NCBI RefSeq assembly: GCF_008369165.1
Contig: NZ_VOBA01000001.1
Span: 558,001 to 622,000 of the forward strand
DNA from: Dietzia sp. ANT_WB102
GTDB taxonomy: Bacteria > Actinomycetota > Actinomycetes > Mycobacteriales > Mycobacteriaceae
DNA: 64,000 bases
Reading direction: 5' to 3'
The notes beneath the pieces are model-generated. The model worked only from the letters and a program-made list of their open reading frames with translations. It ran no database searches and was not told the DNA's origin. A program made the position numbers and the translations under genes. Shown piece after piece: positions 13,317-22,443 of the stretch (its first letter is position 1; every line of letters begins with the position of its first letter).

Positions 13317-14501
13317 ATGTCGTTCATCACCAACCCGCTGGTCTATTATCCGATCTCCGGGATCCTCTGGTTCTGGCACAAGATCTTCGCGTTCCTCGGC
13401 GGCCTACTCCCCTGGGTCGAAGCTCCAGATTCAAACGGTCTCATCTGGGCATTTTCGGTGATCTTCCTCGTCTTTACCTTGCGGACGATGCTGTTCTGGC
13501 CTGCCGCCAAGCAAATTCGGTTCTCCCGCAAGATGCAGGAGATGCAGCCGAAGATGAAGGAGCTGCAGAAACGGTACAAGAACGATCGCGAGAAGCTCGC
13601 AGTCGAGACGCGGAAACTGCAGAAGCAGGAGGGGTTCAATCCCCTACTTGGTTGTCTGCCGATGTTGATCCAGATTCCCGTCTTCCTCGGTTTGTTCCAC
13701 GTGCTGCGCTCGTTCAACCGGATGGGCACTCAGTTCAATGCCCTGGGCATGACTGCGGAAGAGACCCGCAACACCGGCAACTATGTGTTCAGCGCCGATG
13801 AGGTCCAGAGCTTCCTCGACGCCCGTCTGTTCGGCGCACCGCTGTCGTCGTTTATCTCCCAGCCCGTCGAACAATTTCAGGCGTTCGTCGAGCCGGGGGC
13901 GATGCTTGATTTCGCGCGGTGGAACATTCTCGTGGTCGCCATTCCGATGATGATCGTTTCGGCGATCACCACGCATTTGAACGCCCGCGTCTCATTGTCC
14001 CGCCAGTCGCCGGAGGCCGCGGCCAACCCGCAGGCGAGAATCATGAACCAGCTCATGCTGTGGGCCTTCCCGATCGGCATCCTCGTCACCGGTGCGTTCT
14101 GGCCCATGGCGATCCTCGTGTACATGGTCACCAATAACTTGTGGACCCTCGGCCAGCAGTACTTCTTGTTCGAGAAGATGGCCAAGGAGGACGACGCCGC
14201 TGCTTTGCAGCGTCGTGAGGAGCAGAAGGCACTGGCTCCGAGAGTGGGGATGAAGCCCAGCACGACCAAGAAGAACCGGTCGTCCGCGGCCGGTACCGCG
14301 GCAATCACGAGTCCGACGGTCGAGACGGGCACCCCGGCTGACGTCAATGACGAGGCGAGCGCTTCCGGGCCCGCGGTCGCTCCGGGAAGCGCCCCCCGCC
14401 CGGGTCAACGTCCCCACTCCCCCGGTACACAGCGGAGCAGGCCGGCTCAGAAGGGGTCAGGTTCTCGGCCCAAAAACAAGAAGAAGAAAAAGAAGCGTTG
14501 A
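13317..14501 (+). CDS. yidC: Membrane protein insertase YidC
   Basis: A 394-residue Oxa1/YidC/Alb3 insertase of the Gram-positive type, without the large periplasmic domain. The core shows hydrophobic segments around residues 8-30 and 40-60, a cytoplasmic coiled-coil hairpin rich in Lys/Gln/Glu (MQEMQPKMKELQKRYKN), then NPLLGCLPMLIQIPVFLGLF and later membrane segments. The last ~100 residues are a charged tail ending in a run of Lys, likely ribosome-contacting. It is followed by a strong hairpin. Confidence 0.97.
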   Translation: MSFITNPLVYYPISGILWFWHKIFAFLGGLLPWVEAPDSNGLIWAFSVIFLVFTLRTMLFWPAAKQIRFSRKMQEMQPKMKELQKRYKNDREKLAVETRKLQKQEGFNPLLGCLPMLIQIPVFLGLFHVLRSFNRMGTQFNALGMTAEETRNTGNYVFSADEVQSFLDARLFGAPLSSFISQPVEQFQAFVEPGAMLDFARWNILVVAIPMMIVSAITTHLNARVSLSRQSPEAAANPQARIMNQLMLWAFPIGILVTGAFWPMAILVYMVTNNLWTLGQQYFLFEKMAKEDDAAALQRREEQKALAPRVGMKPSTTKKNRSSAAGTAAITSPTVETGTPADVNDEASASGPAVAPGSAPRPGQRPHSPGTQRSRPAQKGSGSRPKNKKKKKKR

Positions 14502-14521
14502 CCCGGTAGGGAAACGCGAGT

Positions 14522-14561
14522 GGACAAGGTCCCCGATGCCTCGGTGTCGGGGACCTTGTCC
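14522..14561 (+). terminator. 15-bp perfect hairpin after yidC
   Basis: Arms 14522-14536 and 14547-14561 (starting GGACAAGGTCCCCGA) are perfectly complementary with a 10-nt loop. It begins 20 nt after the yidC stop. No poly-T follows, so it may be an actinobacterial L-shaped terminator, an mRNA stabiliser, or an attenuator before khpB. Confidence 0.65.
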
Positions 14562-14630
14562 CATACTTGGGGAAGGTATTCGCCGCACCCTCAGGGTTCG
14601 GCGATAGGCGGTGACGACGGAGGCGGGTCA

Positions 14631-15119
14631 ATGTCCAAGAGGAACATCGAGGTGTCCGAAGAACGATTGGTCGAGGAGGGCGAGGTGGCGGGTGACTATC
14701 TTGAGCAGTTCCTCGACATCCTGGACTTCGACGGCGATATTGACTTGGACGTCGAGGGTGACCGTGCCGTCGTGAGCATCGTGGGTGGAGATGGCTTGGA
14801 TACGTTAGTCGGCCCGGACGGTGCGGTGTTGGACGCGATCCAAGAATTGACGCGTCTCGCGGTGCAGCAGGAGCTTGGCGACCGTAGCCGGCTGATGCTC
14901 GATATCGCCGGATGGCGTGAGGCGAAGCGGGAAGCTCTTACCGAATTGGGTCGCGTCGCTGCGCAGCAGGTGCTGGAGTCCGGTCAGCCGGAGGAACTCG
15001 AACCCATGACGCCGTTCGAACGCAAGATCATTCATGACGCCATATCGGGGATCGGGGGGGTGGCGTCGGATTCCACTGGCGTCGAACCTCATCGTCGGGT
15101 CGTCGTTCTTCCGGAGTGA
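14631..15119 (+). CDS. khpB: KhpB/Jag RNA-binding protein
   Basis: A 162-residue KH plus R3H protein (Jag, SpoIIIJ-associated; Rv3920c-like) that binds RNA and is linked to cell elongation in Gram-positives. The KH-like part shows GGDGLDTLVGPDGAVLDAIQELTRLAVQQE; the R3H part shows REALTELGRVAAQQV and MTPFERKIIHDAIS. The ATG at 14631 is preceded by GGAGGCGGG. A longer frame from 14520 would read through the hairpin and is rejected. Confidence 0.93.
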   Translation: MSKRNIEVSEERLVEEGEVAGDYLEQFLDILDFDGDIDLDVEGDRAVVSIVGGDGLDTLVGPDGAVLDAIQELTRLAVQQELGDRSRLMLDIAGWREAKREALTELGRVAAQQVLESGQPEELEPMTPFERKIIHDAISGIGGVASDSTGVEPHRRVVVLPE

Positions 15120-15203
15120 GTGGGGGTTTGGACGGTCGGACAGAGGGCCAGTGTCCTGCGGTCGCCCCGACGAACTAATCACATCATTGTCATTCTTGAC
15201 GGT

Positions 15204-15219
15204 TGTTTCACGTGAAACA
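15204..15219. other. parS centromere site 1
   Basis: TGTTTCACGTGAAACA, a perfect 16-bp palindrome identical to the bacterial parS consensus. It lies in the khpB-rsmG gap, about 3.1 kb from the dnaA start. ParB nucleates here for chromosome segregation. Confidence 0.97.
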
Positions 15220-15253
15220 GCGGCAAAAGTGCCGCAGGAAGTGATGAAGTCCC

Positions 15254-16036
15254 ATGAACAGACACCCTGGCGACGAAACGTCACGTGACAGTGATGTGGA
15301 ATCTGATGCGGCCCCAGTCGCATCCGCGACGTCCAAGCAGAGAGTGGACGATGCGGACTCGCCAGTTCCTCCTCCCGGGGCCGTCGAGGTGTTCGGTGAT
15401 CGGCTCCCGCTCGCTATTCGCTATGTCGAGATTCTCGGATCCGCTGGGCTTGTTCGGGGATTAATAGGTCCCCGCGAGCGCCCACGGTTGTGGGACCGGC
15501 ATGTGCTCAACAGTGCAGCTGCGGCCTCGCACCTATTAGAGGCCGAGTCCGTCGTGGATATCGGCAGCGGCGCAGGCCTACCGGGCATCCCGCTGGCGCT
15601 GGCACGCCCCGACCTCTCGGTGACACTGGTCGAGCCGCTCCTTCGGCGTGTGACGTTTTTGGAAGAGGTCGTCTCCGAGCTGGGAATCGATATTCGGGTG
15701 ATTCGCGGCCGGGCTGAGGAAAAGAGTGTCATCGCACTGGCCGGCGAGGCGGATGTCGTGACATCCCGTGCAGTTGCCCCGCTAGCGAAGCTCGCAGGGT
15801 GGTCCGCCCCGTTGCTGAAAACCGGCGGCCGCATGGTTGCACTCAAGGGGGAATCCGCACGTGAGGAGGTCGAACGAGATCGTTCGGCTCTACACAGGCT
15901 CGGTTTTGCCAATATTGAGATCGAGACCGTGGCGGCCTCGGACGCCGAGCCGACGAAACTGGTGATCGGCACATTGGCCACTAGGATGGGAGTCCGTGGG
16001 TCCCGCTCGCGCGGAGGAGGTCGCCGGACCCGATGA
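15254..16036 (+). CDS. rsmG: 16S rRNA (guanine-N7) methyltransferase RsmG/GidB
   Basis: A 260-residue SAM-dependent methyltransferase that modifies a conserved G in the 16S rRNA 530 loop; loss in mycobacteria gives low-level streptomycin resistance. The SAM-binding motif is [15 protein letters not shown], followed by [17 protein letters not shown] and VTSRAVAPL. An N-terminal extension of about 45 polar residues and a basic C-terminal tail ([13 protein letters not shown]) flank the core. It lies between two parS sites. Confidence 0.95.
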   Translation: MNRHPGDETSRDSDVESDAAPVASATSKQRVDDADSPVPPPGAVEVFGDRLPLAIRYVEILGSAGLVRGLIGPRERPRLWDRHVLNSAAAASHLLEAESVVDIGSGAGLPGIPLALARPDLSVTLVEPLLRRVTFLEEVVSELGIDIRVIRGRAEEKSVIALAGEADVVTSRAVAPLAKLAGWSAPLLKTGGRMVALKGESAREEVERDRSALHRLGFANIEIETVAASDAEPTKLVIGTLATRMGVRGSRSRGGGRRTR

Positions 16037-16062
16037 GGTCCGACGAGCATGCGTCCGGGTTC

Positions 16063-16078
16063 GGTTTCACGTGAAACA
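16063..16078. other. parS centromere site 2
   Basis: GGTTTCACGTGAAACA matches the parS consensus at 15 of 16 positions. It sits 60 nt upstream of parA, where ParB binding could also affect parAB transcription. Confidence 0.93.
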
Positions 16079-16137
16079 ATGGCTGCGGGCCGGCGGTGAC
16101 GCGCGCCGCGCTCATTATTGAAATCGAAAGGTAACGG

Positions 16138-17079
16138 ATGTCCGACGACGAGACCCCGATCTTCGCAGCCGCTAGGCAGGCGAACGAGGTGCTCCACGGG
16201 GATGCCCCCGCGCTCCCCCGTCCTGAATCGCCGCGGATCATCACGATCGCCAACCAGAAGGGCGGCGTTGGAAAAACCACGTCGACGGTAAATCTCGCTG
16301 CGGCGCTGGCCCTTGGTGGACTCGGTGTTCTCGTGATCGACATGGACCCGCAGGGGAATGCGAGTACAGCACTAGGTGTGGATCACCGGGAGGGGACACC
16401 GTCGAGCTACGAGCTCCTGATGTGGGAGTCGCCTCTTGAGGACCTCATGCAGAAGAGTCCACATGCAGACCGTCTGTTCTGTGTTCCGGCCACCATCGAC
16501 CTCGCCGGTTCGGAGATTGAGCTGGTCGGGTTGCCCCAGCGGGAACGCCGCCTTGCGGAGGTACTCATCCCCGAGGACCTGCAGTCGCTGGGCATCGACT
16601 ATGTCTTTCTCGATTGCCCACCATCGCTGGGGCTACTCACAGTCAACGCAATGGTGGCTGCGCGAGAGGTTTTGATCCCCATTCAGTGTGAGTATTACGC
16701 CCTCGAGGGTGTGGGCCAGCTGTTGCGCAACGTTGAACTGATCCAACAGCATCTGAATACTGATCTGCAGATTTCGACCATCATGCTGACGATGTACGAC
16801 GGTCGGACAAAGCTTTCGGAGCAGGTTGCCGGAGAGGTTCGCAAACACTTTGGTGAGACTGTCCTCCGGACTGTTATCCCTAGGAGCGTGAAGATCTCGG
16901 AAGCACCAGGTTTCGGCATGACCATTCTGCAGTACGACGCCGGATCGCGAGGCGCACTCGCGTATCTCGACGCCGCACGGGAGATCAACGCGCGACGCGA
17001 GGCGGTGGAGCCTGACCATCTGGTGTCTACGGCCTCCGCAGGAGAAGCTAAGGGTAACGGCCCGGAGGAGAACCGATGA
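16138..17079 (+). CDS. parA: Chromosome partitioning ATPase ParA
   Basis: A 313-residue ParA/Soj ATPase that drives origin segregation together with ParB. The deviant Walker A motif KGGVGKTT is at residues 41-48, then DMDPQGNAS and the Walker B-like [11 protein letters not shown]. The N-terminal ~32 residues are an extra polar arm, common in actinobacterial ParA. A GAAAGG ribosome site precedes the ATG. The gene overlaps parB by 4 nt. Confidence 0.97.
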   Translation: MSDDETPIFAAARQANEVLHGDAPALPRPESPRIITIANQKGGVGKTTSTVNLAAALALGGLGVLVIDMDPQGNASTALGVDHREGTPSSYELLMWESPLEDLMQKSPHADRLFCVPATIDLAGSEIELVGLPQRERRLAEVLIPEDLQSLGIDYVFLDCPPSLGLLTVNAMVAAREVLIPIQCEYYALEGVGQLLRNVELIQQHLNTDLQISTIMLTMYDGRTKLSEQVAGEVRKHFGETVLRTVIPRSVKISEAPGFGMTILQYDAGSRGALAYLDAAREINARREAVEPDHLVSTASAGEAKGNGPEENR

Positions 17080-18191
17080 GTCAGCAGCGTAAGGGCGGTC
17101 TCGGACGGGGTCTTGCAGCGCTCATTCCTACTGGACCCGAGGACGGACCACGTCTTGGCAATGACGCCGCAGACTTGATCCTCGGGCCCCGAAGTTCGGG
17201 ACCACGCACTACTCCCCCTCGCTCTCGGTCTCACTCGGGAACCACTCGGGCTGCTGCTCCCGCATCAGAATCCGAAGTTCAGCGGACGGACGATTTCGGA
17301 GCCGGCGGCTCCTCACGCGATATCGGCAGCGATGTTTCACGTGAAACTCCAGAGTTGGTTGACCCCGGCGCTGTCTACCGGGAAATTTCGCCCGCAGACA
17401 TCGACCCGAACCCAAAGCAGCCGCGAACGTACTTCGACGAAGAGGCGTTGGCCGAACTCGCCCACTCTGTCAAGGAGTTCGGCCTCCTCCAGCCCATCGT
17501 CGTGCGCGAGATGCCTGATGGCCGGTATCAGCTCATCATGGGTGAACGTCGCTGGCGAGCCAGCCAGCGTGCCGAACTCGAGGCGATCCCCGCCATCGTC
17601 CGTCAGACCGACGACGAGGACTTACTGCGGGACGCGTTGCTTGAGAACATCCACCGCGTGCAGCTCAACCCCCTCGAGGAGGCAGCTGCGTACCAGCAAC
17701 TGCTCGAGGAGTTTGATGTCACTCAGTCGGAGCTCGCCACCCGCATCGGTCGGTCCCGTCCCGCGATCACCAACAGTATTCGTTTGCTCCAGTTGCCGAC
17801 CGCGGTCCAACGTCGGGTCGCCGCAGGTGTTCTCTCGGCGGGGCACGCCCGAGCGCTCCTCGGTCTCGAGGCCGGTGCGTCTGCGCAGGATGAGCTCGCA
17901 GCGCGGATCGTCGCAGAAGGGATATCGGTTCGCGCCACCGAGGAGCTCGTGACCCTGGCCAACCGGGAGCCGAAAGACTCCAGTGACAATCCCACACGGC
18001 CGCCCCGGGGACGACAGCGAAACCCCGAATTGGAAGCGGTAGCGGGGAGATTGTCGGACCGATTCGAGACCTCTGTCTCGGTGACGATGGGACGACGCAA
18101 GGGACGTATCACGATCGACGTCGGCGATACGGATGATCTGGCCCGGGTCCTCGCTCTACTTGAGGGCGGGTCGGCCGGTACACACCGATGA
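17076..18191 (+). CDS. parB: Chromosome partitioning protein ParB
   Basis: A 371-residue ParB/Spo0J CTP-switch DNA clamp that loads at parS. The N-terminus starts [12 protein letters not shown], the ParA-activating motif. After a ~70-residue linker the core has [19 protein letters not shown], the GERRWRA box, [13 protein letters not shown] and the helix-turn-helix [25 protein letters not shown]-terminal dimerisation domain follows. The coding sequence itself contains a parS site. It overlaps both parA and the next gene by 4 nt. Confidence 0.97.
   Translation: MSQQRKGGLGRGLAALIPTGPEDGPRLGNDAADLILGPRSSGPRTTPPRSRSHSGTTRAAAPASESEVQRTDDFGAGGSSRDIGSDVSRETPELVDPGAVYREISPADIDPNPKQPRTYFDEEALAELAHSVKEFGLLQPIVVREMPDGRYQLIMGERRWRASQRAELEAIPAIVRQTDDEDLLRDALLENIHRVQLNPLEEAAAYQQLLEEFDVTQSELATRIGRSRPAITNSIRLLQLPTAVQRRVAAGVLSAGHARALLGLEAGASAQDELAARIVAEGISVRATEELVTLANREPKDSSDNPTRPPRGRQRNPELEAVAGRLSDRFETSVSVTMGRRKGRITIDVGDTDDLARVLALLEGGSAGTHR
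17333..17348. other. parS centromere site 3, inside parB
   Basis: TGTTTCACGTGAAACT matches the consensus at 15 of 16 positions. It is in the linker-coding part of parB, encoding DVSRET, so the constraint falls in a region that tolerates sequence change. Confidence 0.93.
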
Positions 18192-18856
18192 TGTCCATCC
18201 GCTCGCTGGACTTGTCAGCAGTGGACCAGCTGGGTCCTCGCGCTCGGCGTTGCGTTTATTGGCAGACCGACGGCGGAGACGCTCCCGGAGATCCGGAATT
18301 CGAAAAGGAGGCGTGGATATCGCACGTCTCACTCGAGTGGGGAGTCTGCGGCCAGATCGCAACCTACGGGGACAGATCGACCGCCGCCGCCTTCTATGCT
18401 CCGCCGGGGATGGTGCCGCGGGCGGCGTGCTTCCCGACTTCACCGGTCGGCGCGGATGCCGTGCTGCTGTCGGGTATGAGCGTGGAGCACGGTGCCCCGG
18501 CCGGAGTAATGACTTCGTTGCTCGATGCCGTGATAGTGAACGTGCGCAGCCGCGGAATCAAAGCGATTGAGGCTTTCGGGGTCACGTCCAACGACCCCAG
18601 CTCCGTTACGTCACGTGACGGTTGTGGGGCGGAGTCTTGCGTGGCGCCGATGAGTTTCCTCGTCGAGCACGGCTTCAGCGTGGTGGCACCCCACGAGACG
18701 CATCCGAGGCTCCGTCTCGACATCGAGAGCGAGCACATGTGGAAAGCGGATGTGGAGAGCGCACTTGACCAACTCTTCGCCGAGCACGGTTTCTCCACCC
18801 GCCGGCTGGGAGTCATGTCGGGAGCATCGGCGAGAGTTGGGATGCCGGGATACTGA
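18188..18856 (+). CDS. Conserved actinobacterial protein (Rv3916c-like)
   Basis: A 222-residue protein overlapping the parB stop by 4 nt. The position directly after parB matches M. tuberculosis Rv3916c, a conserved protein of unknown function. The body ([21 protein letters not shown], then [26 protein letters not shown] and the later [24 protein letters not shown]) resembles a GNAT-type acetyltransferase fold in spacing, but I see no clear acetyl-CoA pyrophosphate loop. Coupling to parAB suggests expression with the segregation system. No function is assigned. Confidence 0.8.
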   Translation: MMSIRSLDLSAVDQLGPRARRCVYWQTDGGDAPGDPEFEKEAWISHVSLEWGVCGQIATYGDRSTAAAFYAPPGMVPRAACFPTSPVGADAVLLSGMSVEHGAPAGVMTSLLDAVIVNVRSRGIKAIEAFGVTSNDPSSVTSRDGCGAESCVAPMSFLVEHGFSVVAPHETHPRLRLDIESEHMWKADVESALDQLFAEHGFSTRRLGVMSGASARVGMPGY

Positions 18857-18891
18857 CCGAGCGTCGCCCGGTTGCGTGTCGGTAACCTTGC

Positions 18892-20082
18892 TCAGTCGCG
18901 CTGCCGCTGTTCGTAGTCGATGAGCGCATCGACGGACATGGATCCTGTCGGGTGATTGTCCTCGTCGAGGAGATACAACCGCTTCACGCCGACCAAGATC
19001 GAGTCGATGATGGTGTCCTGGGCGCCGCGATCGCCGAGGATCGCGAGATCGCGCTCGTTGTGTGCGTAGCCGAGGTAGATCTGCACTGAGGGCATACGGG
19101 TCATCCGCAGCAGAGACCAACTCCGGCCGTGAGTGCGGCAGTCCCGTAGGGTCGTGCGGCTGACGATTTCACGCTGGATGAAGCCTGACAGGGCCTCGCC
19201 GAGCATGGATTCCGCACCGAGGGAGTTACCGAAGTAGAAGGTCGCCACGCCGTTCCCGACCGGGTTGGGGTGGCGATCGAGGCGCAGCGAGATGACGAGG
19301 TCAGCGTTGAATGCGTTGGCGATTTCCGCGCGTTCGGGATCTGTCGGGATCATCGACTCGGGCCGGGAGAGGAAAACTTCCACGCCTGCCTGGTTCATCC
19401 GCTCGGAGAGCCGACTGGTGAGGTCCCACAGGAGTTCGGCGTCGGTGATGGTGCCGTTGGCGGTCTCAATCCGGATCGGGTTTTCCGATCCGCTGGGCCC
19501 CGGATCGAGGACGATCCGCTTTCCGGAAAGCATGGGCCCAGACGTACGTGCCCGCTCCTTCTCGACAAGGGAGGCGACATCTCCGCCCTTGAACAGGGTG
19601 GAAAAGCGGTTCAGGGTGTCGAGGGTCTCCGCGCCGACCACGCCGTCCGCGGTCAGCGCGCAATCGCGCTGGAAATCGGTGACGGCGCCGTGGGTCAGGG
19701 GCCCGAAGGTCCCGTCCACGAGTCCGGCATAAAACCCGAGTTCGCCCAGGCGACGCTGCAATTGGGCGATGTCGTCCCCGGCCATCGGCTTGGAGACGAT
19801 GTAGCTCAGGTCGCGAGTCCCCAGAACGTGGCTGGCGTCATGGAGGGCCGCTTGGGTTGCCGGACCCACGATTCCATCAGAGATCAGTCCACGAGCCTGC
19901 TGGAAGGCGAGAACGGCCGTCTCCAGGTCCGCGTCGAAGACTGCGTCGGTGCGAGCGAGGACCGACCCGGTCTCGGGTTCGGTGACGCCGACCGACTCGA
20001 TGTTGTGCAGCAGACCCATGCCGGCGAGGGTGGCCCGAATTGCGGCCACCTCGGGTCCACGGTCACCACGCCTCCAGGCCAT
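18892..20082 (-). CDS. cwlM: CwlM-like peptidoglycan regulator, amidase fold
   Basis: A 396-residue protein with two peptidoglycan-binding repeats (about residues 5-82 and 100-160) and an Amidase_3 domain (188-375). In M. tuberculosis CwlM (Rv3915) acts mainly as a PknB-controlled activator of MurA rather than as a hydrolase. Here the canonical zinc motif DPGHGG reads DPGPSG (residues 193-198), so the first His ligand is gone. The usual SIHAN segment reads SLRLDRHPN. Glu216 is kept. There is no signal peptide, which fits a cytoplasmic regulator. It is preceded by trxA. Confidence 0.88.
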   Translation of the reverse strand: MAWRRGDRGPEVAAIRATLAGMGLLHNIESVGVTEPETGSVLARTDAVFDADLETAVLAFQQARGLISDGIVGPATQAALHDASHVLGTRDLSYIVSKPMAGDDIAQLQRRLGELGFYAGLVDGTFGPLTHGAVTDFQRDCALTADGVVGAETLDTLNRFSTLFKGGDVASLVEKERARTSGPMLSGKRIVLDPGPSGSENPIRIETANGTITDAELLWDLTSRLSERMNQAGVEVFLSRPESMIPTDPERAEIANAFNADLVISLRLDRHPNPVGNGVATFYFGNSLGAESMLGEALSGFIQREIVSRTTLRDCRTHGRSWSLLRMTRMPSVQIYLGYAHNERDLAILGDRGAQDTIIDSILVGVKRLYLLDEDNHPTGSMSVDALIDYEQRQRD

Positions 20083-20200
20083 GGGTCTCCTCCCGCTGTT
20101 CTCGTGATGTGTACCCGGATGAACTTACCGCCTCGAACGCGGACACGCCCGATTGCCGCCGGGAGTCGGGGGTCCGTGGAGGGGGTCGTATCCGTGTGGG

Positions 20201-20545
<345 letters not shown>

Positions 20546-20587
20546 AGTCTGGCTCCTTTCGACGTGGAAGAACGGTTCCTGCGTGGT

Positions 20588-21520
20588 TCAGGCCTGTTCG
20601 GCGAGCCAGCGTTCCGCGTCGATCGACGCAGCGCAGCCGGAGCCTGCGGCGGTGATGGCCTGGCGGTAGCGCTTGTCGACGAGGTCGCCACAGGCGAACA
20701 CGCCGGGGAGGGACGTGGCGGTGGTCTGACCGGTGAGGACGTAACCGTCCTCGTCCACCTCGACCTGGTCGCGGATGAGCTCGGACCGCGGATCGTGGCC
20801 GATGGCGACGAACATTGCCGCCGTCTCGAGCTCGCTGGTCTCCCCGGTGACGGTGTTGCGTAGGCGCAGCTTCGCGACCGACCCGTTCTCGTTCGCGAGC
20901 ACTTCGTCCACGGCCGTGTTGAGCACGAACGAGATCTTCTCGTTCTCCCGGGCCCGCTCGAGCATGATCTTGGAGGCGCGGAACTCCTCGCGGCGGTGCA
21001 CGATCGTGACCGAAGAGCCGAACTTGGTGAGGAAGGTGGCCTCCTCCATCGCTGAGTCGCCGCCGCCGACCACAACGATCGGCTTGTCGCGGAAGAAGAA
21101 GCCGTCGCATGTTGCGCACGAGCTGACGCCGCGGCCGAGAAGTTCTTGCTCGCCCGGGATCCCGAGGTAGCGTGCGGCTGCCCCCATCGCGAGGATCACG
21201 GCGCGGGCACGGTGCTCCTCTTCCCCGACCCGGATAATCTTGACGTCGCCGCTGAGGTCCATTGAGGTGACGTCCTCCATTCGGAGGTCGGCACCGAAGC
21301 GTTCTGCCTGCTCGCGCATCTGCATCATCAGGTCCGGGCCCATCATGCCCTCGGCGAAACCGGGGAAGTTCTCGACGTCGGTCGTGGTCATCAGCGCGCC
21401 ACCGAACTGGGAACCCTCGAACACCACCGGTGAGAGCTCGGCCCGTGCAGAGTAGATGGCGGCGGTGTAGCCGGCCGGGCCGGATCCGACGATGATGACG
21501 TCGTGGACGGTGTCACTCAT
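20588..21520 (-). CDS. trxB: Thioredoxin reductase (NADPH)
   Basis: A 310-residue flavoenzyme that passes electrons from NADPH through FAD and a Cys pair to thioredoxin. Motifs are the FAD loop [10 protein letters not shown] (12-21), redox-active CATC at Cys135/Cys138, the NADPH loop [10 protein letters not shown] and the C-terminal FAD motif GVFACGD. The ATG at 21520 begins [13 protein letters not shown] frame extending to 21730 adds 70 unlike residues and is rejected. It forms an operon with trxA and is downstream of sigM. Confidence 0.97.
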   Translation of the reverse strand: MSDTVHDVIIVGSGPAGYTAAIYSARAELSPVVFEGSQFGGALMTTTDVENFPGFAEGMMGPDLMMQMREQAERFGADLRMEDVTSMDLSGDVKIIRVGEEEHRARAVILAMGAAARYLGIPGEQELLGRGVSSCATCDGFFFRDKPIVVVGGGDSAMEEATFLTKFGSSVTIVHRREEFRASKIMLERARENEKISFVLNTAVDEVLANENGSVAKLRLRNTVTGETSELETAAMFVAIGHDPRSELIRDQVEVDEDGYVLTGQTTATSLPGVFACGDLVDKRYRQAITAAGSGCAASIDAERWLAEQA

Positions 21521-21695
21521 GAGTTCTCGGGGCTCCTCGCGCGCTCTGCGGATATAGACCGGACCTGCACGACCGTGCCAGGCCTTCTGAAGGCCACAAC
21601 ACTCCGGGGGTCCGGCTTGTTCCCGGTCCCGCCCCCTGGTGACGAGGGGAACACCCTCACCTGTGGCACCGATCGTCTCGGCTGGCGGGGTCAGC

Positions 21696-22418
21696 TCAGG
21701 CTGTGAGGGTGACCCCTTCGAGAAGGACACCGAGTTTCGCGCGTCCGCGCGAACACCGGCTCTTCACGGTGCCCGGGGGAATGTTGAGCAGGTGGCTCGC
21801 CTCGACGACGGTGCACCGGAGCATGTCGACGACGACGACGGCGTCCCGCTGATCCCCCGGCAGTTCCGCCAGCGCCTCGGCCACAATGATCGCGTAGGTC
21901 GGGTCCTGGTGGAAGTGGTCGCGCAGGGTGACCTGTTCGTGCAGGGCCGGAGTGAGTGGGGTGTGGGTGCGAAGCCGCTGCGCCCGCATCTTGTCCAGAC
22001 AGGCGTTGACAACGATGCGGTAAAGCCACCCCTGTACCGGGCAGGCGTGCAGGAAGGTGTCCGCCTTCCGGTACGCCGAGACGAGGGCCTCCTGCAGTGC
22101 CTCGGCGGCGTCATCGCGGTTGAACGAGGTACGGATGGCCAGCCGCCACAGGTAATCGTAGTGACGCCGAACGAGGGCGGAGAAGGCGTTCGGGTCGCCA
22201 GCCACGTGGGCGTCGAGCAACTCGGCGTCGCTCAGCTGGGACTTTGCACTTGACAGCGGCTCTGCACTTAACGGCGGTTCCGCACTTAACGACGGCTCCG
22301 CACGCGATGGCGGGTCTGCGCGGAGAGCCGACTGCGCCGGCACGGACGCGCCGGAACTCGCCGCAGTCGGGGCGGCGGTACCAGTGTTCACGGCCGTCAC
22401 GGTAACCCGACCGCGCAC
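21696..22418 (-). CDS. sigM: ECF RNA polymerase sigma factor SigM
   Basis: A sigma-70 family factor of up to 240 residues. Region 2 shows [37 protein letters not shown] and region 4 shows [36 protein letters not shown]. Place between murJ and trxB matches sigM (Rv3911) of M. tuberculosis. The N-terminal ~70 residues are a Ser/Ala/Pro/Leu-rich repeat region (SAEP units) unlike ordinary ECF factors. The start is uncertain: GTG codons at 22418, 22400 and 22391 all lack a good ribosome site. No anti-sigma gene follows; only 175 nt separate it from trxB. Confidence 0.88.
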   Translation of the reverse strand: MRGRVTVTAVNTGTAAPTAASSGASVPAQSALRADPPSRAEPSLSAEPPLSAEPLSSAKSQLSDAELLDAHVAGDPNAFSALVRRHYDYLWRLAIRTSFNRDDAAEALQEALVSAYRKADTFLHACPVQGWLYRIVVNACLDKMRAQRLRTHTPLTPALHEQVTLRDHFHQDPTYAIIVAEALAELPGDQRDAVVVVDMLRCTVVEASHLLNIPPGTVKSRCSRGRAKLGVLLEGVTLTA

Positions 22419-22443
22419 CCTGTGGGGGTGTCACCTCGGGCCG

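Noticed and set aside
18609-18620. Palindrome CGTCACGTGACG as a fourth parS
   Set aside because: Only the TCACGTGA core matches. The flanking GTTT/AAAC arms are missing. A similar partial core at 15279-15291 was rejected for the same reason.
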